From positions 1 to 11,534 of the forward strand of contig CBDTXZ010000095.1 of assembly GCA_965364515.1 (NCBI GenBank): DNA of 11,534 nt. The letters are read 5' to 3'. Positions 5,842 through 11,534 of this stretch are shown one piece after another; within the stretch, counting starts at the first letter, position 1; each line of letters begins with the position of its first letter. This DNA comes from JAHEDH01 sp965364515 (GTDB lineage Bacteria; Actinomycetota; Acidimicrobiia; Spongiisociales; ZC4RG35). The position numbers and the translations under genes were made by a program. Under the pieces are notes generated by a model. That model worked only from the letters and a program-made list of their open reading frames with translations. It was not told the origin of the DNA and made no database searches.

Positions 5842-8081
5842 GTCGAAGCGACCTCCACCGGGATTCCGTTGAAGACGGCATTCCCGGAGAGCGGGTCGAT
5901 CCTCGAGCGGTCGGTGAGGATGTTGGCGTTGACGCCAGGACGCACCGAGGCGGTCTCCAGCCGCGTTCCTTCCTGGTCATGACCCCAGCCGTACGGCAGG
6001 CTGACCACACCCGCCATCATCTCGTCGTTCACTTCGACCTCTACGGTCAGTTCGCCGACCCGGGATCTCACCGTTGCGAGAGCTCCGTCGGCCAGCGAGA
6101 GTCTGGCGGCATCGTCCGGGTGGATGCGGAGTGTGCAGCGGTTCCTGCCTTGGACGAGAACGTCGATGTTGTGGAGCCAGGAGTTGTTCGACCTCAGCTC
6201 GCGCCTCCCGACCAGGACGAGACCGTTCGGTTCGGTGGTCGCCATCCGTTCCGAGAGCCGCGCCAGGTCGGCGATGATCACCGGTGGCGCCAACTCGATC
6301 GTTCCCGAGGGCGTGCCGAGCACTTCGGGGATCCTCGATTCGAGTGGGCCCAGGTCGACTCCGTGCTCATGGCTCTGAAGTCGTTCCAGCGTCCAGCCCT
6401 CCGGATCCGCGCCGAACCCGTCGCCCCGGGCAGAGGTGCGGATCATGAGATCGAGGAAACGCTCGGGCATCTCGGGATGGACCGAGAGCGTCTCGAGGAT
6501 CTGGCTCGGCTCCCGCCCTTCGATCGGTGAACCGGGCCGGGAGACTGCGGACGCCACCTGGCCGGCCAGGGCGGCCTCCGAAGCCATCCGTGGGTCTGCA
6601 TCCGGCCCGGCGCCGCTCAGGATCGCGGTCAGCGTGACCAGGATGTCGAACTCCGATGGATGGCCCTCCGGTCGATCGAACACCGGCGGCGACCACATCG
6701 CGTAGTTGCGGACGGAGAGCGTGGTGAACGCGATGTCGTAGTGCGACTTCTCGAGCGCAGAAGGGGGTGGAAGCACGACGTCGGCATGACGCGTGGTCTC
6801 GTTGAGGTACGGGTCGACGCTCACCATGAACTCGAGCGATTCCAGGGCCCGGTCGAAGGCCACCGAATCCGGCGACGTCAAAGCCGGGTTCCCGCCGACG
6901 GTGATGAGCGCCCGGATTCGACCGTCGCCGGAGACGGTCATCTCATCGATCATCGTCGAGGATGGGAGCTCGCCGAGCACCTCGGGGAGGTCACGCACGC
7001 GGCTGCTCCATCGGCCCGTTCTGAAGTCGCGCACCGGCTTCGTGGCCGGTTGATGGAGTCCGAGCGGGAACATCATCCCGCCCGGTCGATCCAGGTTGCC
7101 GGTGAGCGTTGCGATGACGTCCACCGCCCACGACGCGACGGTCCCGAACTCGACCGTGTGGGTTCCGATGCGCCCGTACACGGCGGCCGAGCCGGCAGCA
7201 GCGATCTCCCGGGCGAGCGCGCGAGTGGTTTCGGCGTCCACCCCTGTGTACGCAGCCACGGTCTCGGGAGCAAATGCGAGTGCTGCCGAAGCGACGTCAT
7301 CGACGCCGGATACCTGATCTGCCAACGGACCGAGATCCACCAGGGACTCTTCGAACATCACCGAGATCATGGCCATCAGCAGCGCAGCGTCGGTCCCCGG
7401 AACGATCGGGATGTGTTGGTCGGCGTTGTCGGCCGTCTTGGTCCGTCGGGGGTCGACGACGACGATCCGGCCGCCCCGCTCCCGCAGTGCTGCGAGCCGA
7501 CCCGGCCAGTCGGGCGCCGTCGCCAGGCTCCCGTTCGACTCGTAGGGATTTGCGCCGAGGATCACGAGGAGGTCGGTCCGATCGATGTCCGGAACCGGGA
7601 TCGTGCTCGCCGATCCGAACATGTACCCCGCCGACACGTGTTTGGGCATCTGGTCCAGGGTCGATGCCGAGAAGATGTTGGGTGAACCCAGCGACTTCGC
7701 CAGCGGGCGGATCGCGAGGCTGTTCTGGAAGCTGTGAGCATTGGGGTTGCCGATGTAGATCGACATCGCCTGTGAACCATGGCGTTCCCTCACTTCGCCG
7801 ACTCGGCGGTGGATCTCGGCGAAAGCCTCGACCCACGTGGCCTCGACATGGACCCCGTCACGCTTGATCAGTGGGGTTCGGAGTCGATCGGGGTCCTGAT
7901 GGAGTCTGCCCAGCACAGTGCCCTTGGGACACACGAACCCGTTCGAGAAGGGATTCCGACGGTCACCGCGGATGACCTTCACCTCCTCGTCGACCAGTCG
8001 GATCTCGAGACCGCAGGTCGCCTCGCACAGCGGACAGGTTCGGAAGGCCAGACGCTCACTCATGTCTGCGAATGTACTCAT
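5838..8081 (-). CDS. Molybdopterin-dependent oxidoreductase (4Fe-4S, bis-MGD type)
   Basis: This 747-residue member of the DMSO-reductase/formate-dehydrogenase superfamily starts with a 4Fe-4S motif, C16-x2-C19-x3-C23 ... C51-P-K-G. The central Mo-pterin domain (about 66-490) shows LGANP (175-179), VVDPRRTKTA (208-217) and HIPIVPGTDAAL (223-234). The C-terminal molybdopterin-dinucleotide domain begins near residue 621 with LVGRRELRSNNSW. There is no Tat signal peptide, so it is probably cytosolic. Only five cysteines are present (C16, C19, C23, C51, C649), so the Cys/Sec Mo ligand of formate dehydrogenases and Nap-type nitrate reductases is absent; that region reads STLDQMPKHVSAG (140-152). 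The substrate is unknown, and calling it formate dehydrogenase would be unsafe. The ATG at 8081 has a GGGGGA purine tract 5 nt upstream; the ATG at 8063 has none. It is first in a - strand gene run and overlaps the SRPBCC gene. Confidence 0.88.
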   Translation of the reverse strand: MSTFADMSERLAFRTCPLCEATCGLEIRLVDEEVKVIRGDRRNPFSNGFVCPKGTVLGRLHQDPDRLRTPLIKRDGVHVEATWVEAFAEIHRRVGEVRERHGSQAMSIYIGNPNAHSFQNSLAIRPLAKSLGSPNIFSASTLDQMPKHVSAGYMFGSASTIPVPDIDRTDLLVILGANPYESNGSLATAPDWPGRLAALRERGGRIVVVDPRRTKTADNADQHIPIVPGTDAALLMAMISVMFEESLVDLGPLADQVSGVDDVASAALAFAPETVAAYTGVDAETTRALAREIAAAGSAAVYGRIGTHTVEFGTVASWAVDVIATLTGNLDRPGGMMFPLGLHQPATKPVRDFRTGRWSSRVRDLPEVLGELPSSTMIDEMTVSGDGRIRALITVGGNPALTSPDSVAFDRALESLEFMVSVDPYLNETTRHADVVLPPPSALEKSHYDIAFTTLSVRNYAMWSPPVFDRPEGHPSEFDILVTLTAILSGAGPDADPRMASEAALAGQVASAVSRPGSPIEGREPSQILETLSVHPEMPERFLDLMIRTSARGDGFGADPEGWTLERLQSHEHGVDLGPLESRIPEVLGTPSGTIELAPPVIIADLARLSERMATTEPNGLVLVGRRELRSNNSWLHNIDVLVQGRNRCTLRIHPDDAARLSLADGALATVRSRVGELTVEVEVNDEMMAGVVSLPYGWGHDQEGTRLETASVRPGVNANILTDRSRIDPLSGNAVFNGIPVEVAST

Positions 8082-8115
8082 GGCCGTCCCCCGGCACCGA
8101 TCACACGGCGGCTCC

Positions 8116-8121
8116 TATGCT
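8116..8121 (+). promoter_or_regulatory. Candidate -10 box for the aldehyde dehydrogenase gene
   Basis: TATGCT fits TANNNT and lies in the 65-nt divergent gap between the molybdoenzyme and the aldehyde dehydrogenase. A start about 7 nt downstream would give a leader of about 20 nt carrying the GGGAG ribosome site. No clear -35 is present. The gap must also hold the promoter of the - strand gene run, for which I see no convincing hexamer. Confidence 0.3.
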
Positions 8122-8135
8122 CAGAGCGAGACCAC

Positions 8136-8140
8136 GGGAG
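8136..8140 (+). promoter_or_regulatory. Ribosome binding site of the aldehyde dehydrogenase
   Basis: GGGAG lies six bases before the ATG at 8147. It fixes the start there, rather than at the in-frame ATG at 8072, which lies inside the opposing molybdoenzyme gene. Confidence 0.7.
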
Positions 8141-8146
8141 AACCAC

Positions 8147-9691
8147 ATGAAGATCACCTACGCGACCATGAACGCCGAGGACGAAGAGCTGCAGGCTGCC
8201 TACGACGCAGGAGTCGCAGAGGCGAGGAAGCAACTCGGACAGACCTACCCGTTCTGGGTGGGCGGTGAGCCTCGGACGACGGAGGTCACCTTCGACGAGT
8301 ACTCGCCAATCGACCACGACCTGTTGATCGGCTCATACTCCCAGGCCTCCCCCGACGACGTCGACGACGCCGTGGACGCCGCCCGCGCGGCCCAACCCGC
8401 GTGGGAGAAGACTCCGTGGCAGGAGCGGGTCGCGCTCATGCGCAAGGCTGCGGACATGCTCGACGAGCGGATGATGAGAGTGTCGGCGCTCCTCGGTTTC
8501 GAGGTCGGCAAGTCGAGACTCGAAGCGCTGGGTGACGTGGCGGAGACCTCGGAGTTTCTCCGCTACTACTCGAAGCAGATGGAATCACACGACGGGTTCG
8601 TCACTCAGCTCAACGCGCTGGCGCCGAACGAGCGCAACGTCTCGGTGCTCAGGCCGTACGGCGTCTGGGCGGTGATCGCTCCCTTCAACTTCCCGTTCGC
8701 CTTGGCCGCGGGCGGCTCGATCGGGGCGATGCTCACCGGGAACACCGTCGTCCTGAAACCATCCAACCGAGGAGCGCTCGCCGCCCTCGAGTTCTACCGG
8801 TTGATGTCCGATGCGGGGCTGCCGGACGGCGTCCTGAACGTCGTGACCGGCGGCGACGCCGTCGGCAAGGCACTCGTCGAGGCCGACGTGGATGGGATCA
8901 CCTTCACCGGCAGCTACGAAGTCGGGATGAGCATCTACAACAACTTCGCCGACCGGGTGCCAAAGCCGGTCGTCGCCGAGATGGGCGGCAAGAACCCGGC
9001 GATCGTCACGGCGAGTGCCGATCTGGACGAGGCGGCCGAGGGTGTGGCGAGAGGGGCATTCGGCTTCAGCGGACAGAAGTGCTCGGCGAGTTCGAGGGTG
9101 TACGTCGACGAGAGCGTGTACGACGACTTCGTCTCCAAGCTCGTCGACTTCACCAAGACCCTCGAGGTCTCCAACCCGATCGAGCGAGAGGCGTTCACGG
9201 GACCCGTCATCGACGAGGCCGCAGTGGAGCGATACGTGTCCGCGGTCGAAGAGGTCGAGAAGTCCGGGGGAAAGATCCTCGTCGGCGGCGAGAAGCTGGA
9301 CGACGAGCTCGCCGGCGGCAATTTCGTGGCACCGACGGTTGCCACGGTGGACGAGTCGTCGTGGGTCTGGGAGCGCGAGCTCTTCGTGCCGTTCGTGGTC
9401 GTTGGCAAGGTGAAATCGCTCGACGAGGCGCTCGACAAGGCGAACGACACCGAGTTCGGTTTGACGGCCGGTCTGTTCTCGAAGGACGAGGCCGAGATCG
9501 AGAAGTTCTTCGATCGGATCGAAGCGGGGACCACGTATGTGAACCGTCGCGCCGGCGCAACGACCGGCGCCTGGCCCGACATCCAGTCGTTCGGCGGCTG
9601 GAAGGGATCAGGTACGTCGGGTGCGGGTGGCGGCGGGCCGTGGTATCTCAGGTCGTATCTCAGGGAGCAGAGCCGCACGATCTTCACCTGA
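8147..9691 (+). CDS. NAD(P)-dependent aldehyde dehydrogenase, probable 1-pyrroline-5-carboxylate dehydrogenase type
   Basis: The 514-residue protein belongs to the aldehyde dehydrogenase superfamily. Key residues are visible: Asn181 in APFNFPFA (oxyanion), Lys204 in VVLKPSN (cofactor ribose), FTGS (253-256) in the Rossmann region, general base Glu278 in AEMGGKNP and nucleophile Cys312 in GQKCSASS. An N-terminal extension before the core, the GQKCSASSR motif and the C-terminal segments RRAGATTGAWPD, FGGWKGSGTSG and GGGPWYLRSYLREQS resemble prokaryotic L-glutamate-gamma-semialdehyde (P5C) dehydrogenases, which oxidise the proline-catabolic intermediate to glutamate. No proline dehydrogenase lies in the window, so the substrate is inferred from family resemblance and another semialdehyde is possible. 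Its start is set by a good ribosome site. The SDR gene follows after only 4 nt, so the two are probably co-transcribed. Confidence 0.9.
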   Translation: MKITYATMNAEDEELQAAYDAGVAEARKQLGQTYPFWVGGEPRTTEVTFDEYSPIDHDLLIGSYSQASPDDVDDAVDAARAAQPAWEKTPWQERVALMRKAADMLDERMMRVSALLGFEVGKSRLEALGDVAETSEFLRYYSKQMESHDGFVTQLNALAPNERNVSVLRPYGVWAVIAPFNFPFALAAGGSIGAMLTGNTVVLKPSNRGALAALEFYRLMSDAGLPDGVLNVVTGGDAVGKALVEADVDGITFTGSYEVGMSIYNNFADRVPKPVVAEMGGKNPAIVTASADLDEAAEGVARGAFGFSGQKCSASSRVYVDESVYDDFVSKLVDFTKTLEVSNPIEREAFTGPVIDEAAVERYVSAVEEVEKSGGKILVGGEKLDDELAGGNFVAPTVATVDESSWVWERELFVPFVVVGKVKSLDEALDKANDTEFGLTAGLFSKDEAEIEKFFDRIEAGTTYVNRRAGATTGAWPDIQSFGGWKGSGTSGAGGGGPWYLRSYLREQSRTIFT

Positions 9692-9695
9692 GACG

Positions 9696-10460
9696 GTGGA
9701 GGTCCTCGTCACGGGGGGAACCGGTGTCCTGGGCTCGGCCGTCGTCGCCGAACTGGTCTCACGGGTTCACGCCGTTCGGGTCCTGACACGGCATCCCGGG
9801 CAGGTCCCCGACACCGCCCGGGCGATCCCCGGCTCTCTGGCCAGTACGGGTGCAGTCGCCGAGGCACTGGACGGGGTGGACGCAGTGGTGCACTGTGCCA
9901 CGGACCCCCGGGCGCACCGGCAGGTCGATCGAGGCGGGACGGAGGTGCTGTTGGACGCGGCGACACGGGCGGGCGATCCGCACATCGTCTTTCCAGGGAT
10001 CGTGGGTTCCGACGTCGTTCCCTTCCGCTACTACAAGTCGAAGATCGCCGCAGAGGAGATGATCGCCAGCTCGCGGCACCCGCATTCGATCCTTCGCTCC
10101 ACCCAGTTCCACGCCTGGGTTTGGGCGACGCTGACGGCGATGGCGCGTTTCCCGGTGCTGGTTCTGCCTCGAGACACCCGCTTCCAACCGATCGATCATG
10201 GAGTGGTGGCCCGCAAGCTGGCCGCAACGGTCGAGTCCGGCCCGCAGGGCCGGATGGACGACGTCGGCGGGCCGATGGCGTACGAGGCGAAGGATCTGGC
10301 CGTTTCTCACCGGGCAGCGTCAGGACACGGGAGAAGGATCGTCCAGGTCAACTACCCGGGCATCTCCGGCGCAGCGCTCCGTGCCGGCGGGAACCTCACA
10401 CCAAACCGGACCACCGAAGGCGAGACCTGGAACGACTTCGTCAAAGCCCGGTTGGCCTGA
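9696..10460 (+). CDS. NmrA-like / atypical SDR NAD(P)-binding protein
   Basis: The 254-residue protein has an N-terminal Rossmann fold. Its nucleotide loop TGGTGVLG (residues 6-13) is the TGxxGxxG form of extended and atypical SDRs. A Tyr112-x3-Lys116 pair (YYKSK) sits where SDRs keep their catalytic Tyr and Lys, after the strand HIVFPGIVGSD. ILRSTQFHAW (about 133-142) matches the 'iLRpt.f' strand of NmrA-like proteins. The reaction is unknown; NAD(P)H-quinone oxidoreductase-like or redox-sensing roles are known in the family. The GTG at 9696 was chosen because it begins the first beta strand directly and lies 4 nt after the aldehyde dehydrogenase stop. There is no strong ribosome site, so expression may depend on coupling to the upstream gene. 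It converges on the polymerase gene with a 46-nt gap that shows no clear terminator. Confidence 0.78.
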   Translation: MEVLVTGGTGVLGSAVVAELVSRVHAVRVLTRHPGQVPDTARAIPGSLASTGAVAEALDGVDAVVHCATDPRAHRQVDRGGTEVLLDAATRAGDPHIVFPGIVGSDVVPFRYYKSKIAAEEMIASSRHPHSILRSTQFHAWVWATLTAMARFPVLVLPRDTRFQPIDHGVVARKLAATVESGPQGRMDDVGGPMAYEAKDLAVSHRAASGHGRRIVQVNYPGISGAALRAGGNLTPNRTTEGETWNDFVKARLA

Positions 10461-10506
10461 TGTCGTGGGCATCGACGAGGTGCCGGCGAACCGACGAGCA
10501 TGACGG

Positions 10507-11534
10507 TCATCCGATTTCGAGGCGCTCCTCTGCGGAGTCGAGGGTCTGACCGCCGCTGGCGACCGGGGCGAACAGATCGCCGACTTCGTCGACCCGCTCG
10601 GCGATGTTCCCGAGGTGGACGTCACCGTTCCGGAGCGCCGCCACCTCCTCCCAGGTGATCGGGATGGAGATCGGCGCACCCGGTCTGGGACGGACCGAGT
10701 AGACAGACGCGATGGTCTGACCCGATGCATTCCGATTGGCGTCGACGAACACCTTCCCCCTGCGGTTCGGGATCTTCCAGTCGACCGTGACATCCGCCGG
10801 ATTCGCCTGGGCCATCAGCTCACCGACCGCGGCGACGAACCTCCGAACTCGTGCGTAGTCGTGCCGGCCCGATTCGAGAGGCACGTAGACGTGCATGCCC
10901 TTGGAGCCAGAGAGCTTCGGGTACCCGGCGAGACCGAGTGCATCGAGCATGGTCGCGACCATCGTTGTGGCCGTGACGACCTGGCTCCAGGTCGATCCGT
11001 CCGCAGGATCGAGGTCGAAGATCGCGTAGTCGGGGTGTTCGAGATCCGACGCCCTGCTGTGAAACGGATGGATCTCGATGCAGCCCATGTTGGCGAACCA
11101 CATCAGCGACTCGCGGTCCGACGCGAGGAGGAAGTCGATCTCCCCGCCCATCGACTCGGAGTCGACCCTGGCGGTTTGCATCCAATCCGGTTGATGGCCG
11201 GGCGATCGCTTCTCGTAGAAGGACGCCCCGCCGATCCCATTCGGGTACCTCGACATGGAGATCGGCCGGTCGGCGAGGTGCGGCAGCAACACGTCTGCGA
11301 TGCACGTGTAGTACTCGATCAAGTCGCCCTTGGTGGTCCCGTCGGGGAAGAACTCCTTGTCGATGTTGGACACGCGTAGCGGCTTTCTGGCTGCGAGCGG
11401 GATCCAGCGATCGCCGTCTGCGATCACCCGCACCGGATCGCAGTCGCTCCGGCCCGATCCGAGACGCCTTGACGTCACGTTCGATTTCGCCGTGGCCAAG
11501 CGCGCCGGATCGACCCCGTCGAGGATCAGCACCA
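10507..11534 (-). CDS. LigD-type NHEJ primase-polymerase domain protein (possibly 5' partial)
   Basis: The 341 residues visible contain a LigD polymerase domain of the archaeo-eukaryotic primase superfamily, which adds ribo- or deoxynucleotides during bacterial non-homologous end joining with Ku. From about residue 52 the hallmarks appear in order: VSNIDKEFFPDG..KGDLIEYY (54-75), LLPHLADRPISMSRYPNG (82-99) and SFYEKRSPGHQPDW (104-117). The catalytic residues are Asp173 and Asp175 in FDLDP, His214 in SGSKGMHVYVP and Asp264 in VFVDANRN, so it is predicted to be active. The protein stops soon after the domain, so no ligase or phosphoesterase follows it. A GTG at 11532 could be the start, but the frame is open to the window edge. 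The first 50 residues are not recognised and could belong to a longer upstream part. Numbering is from that GTG. No ku gene is visible. Confidence 0.87.
   Translation of the reverse strand, partial: VLILDGVDPARLATAKSNVTSRRLGSGRSDCDPVRVIADGDRWIPLAARKPLRVSNIDKEFFPDGTTKGDLIEYYTCIADVLLPHLADRPISMSRYPNGIGGASFYEKRSPGHQPDWMQTARVDSESMGGEIDFLLASDRESLMWFANMGCIEIHPFHSRASDLEHPDYAIFDLDPADGSTWSQVVTATTMVATMLDALGLAGYPKLSGSKGMHVYVPLESGRHDYARVRRFVAAVGELMAQANPADVTVDWKIPNRRGKVFVDANRNASGQTIASVYSVRPRPGAPISIPITWEEVAALRNGDVHLGNIAERVDEVGDLFAPVASGGQTLDSAEERLEIG

Noticed and set aside
5838..8081. Formate dehydrogenase with selenocysteine
   Set aside because: The frame has no internal TGA and no Cys at the ligand position, so neither the Sec nor the Cys form is supported.
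10461..10506. Terminator between the convergent SDR and polymerase genes
   Set aside because: Only a 4-bp GGCA/TGCC pairing with a long loop is visible and no T-run, which is within chance for this composition.
1..11534. Mobile elements, CRISPR, tRNA or rRNA genes
   Set aside because: I found no transposase motifs, spaced direct repeats, tRNA-like T-loop sequences or rRNA-like segments on either strand.

Overview
The window is a compact, high-GC, gene-dense bacterial chromosome segment. By eye it is well above 60% GC, with long shadow reading frames opposite the real genes, GTG and TTG starts, and start/stop overlaps. The gene families suggest an actinobacterium, perhaps of the Acidimicrobiia: an Eis-type acetyltransferase, a TIGR03084/maleylpyruvate-isomerase-like DinB protein, an actinobacterial-style SRPBCC protein and a LigD-type polymerase. 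The lineage is an inference. I see no rRNA, tRNA, CRISPR array or insertion sequence, and no stretch over 300 bases lacks a gene.

Left part (1-1781, + strand): the 3' part of an Eis-like GNAT gene, followed by a DinB-fold metal-binding protein that may be read from its own leaderless promoter. A perfect 15-bp inverted repeat with a smaller nested palindrome (1783-1837) fills almost the whole gap to the convergent gene cluster and probably ends transcription from both sides.

Centre (8081 down to 1839, - strand): five co-directional genes in transcription order. They are a large molybdopterin/4Fe-4S oxidoreductase, a membrane-anchored SRPBCC protein, metY (O-acetylhomoserine sulfhydrylase), an alpha/beta hydrolase and metX (homoserine O-acetyltransferase). 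The first pair overlaps as GTGA, metY and the hydrolase overlap as ATGA, and the other gaps are 34 and 115 nt. MetX activates homoserine and MetY adds sulfide to give homocysteine, so the core of the cluster is direct-sulfhydrylation methionine synthesis. The molybdoenzyme, SRPBCC protein and hydrolase are not standard members of that pathway and are the most interesting part of the window.

Right part: an NAD(P)-aldehyde dehydrogenase of the pyrroline-5-carboxylate dehydrogenase-like type is divergent from the molybdoenzyme and is followed 4 nt later by an NmrA-like atypical SDR. Convergent to these, and running off the right edge, is a LigD-type NHEJ primase-polymerase with an intact catalytic triad.

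Most of the window is ordinary housekeeping and accessory metabolism. No clearly new system is evident. The best leads are the molybdoenzyme with no Cys or Sec molybdenum ligand linked to methionine genes, and the inverted repeat at 1783-1837.
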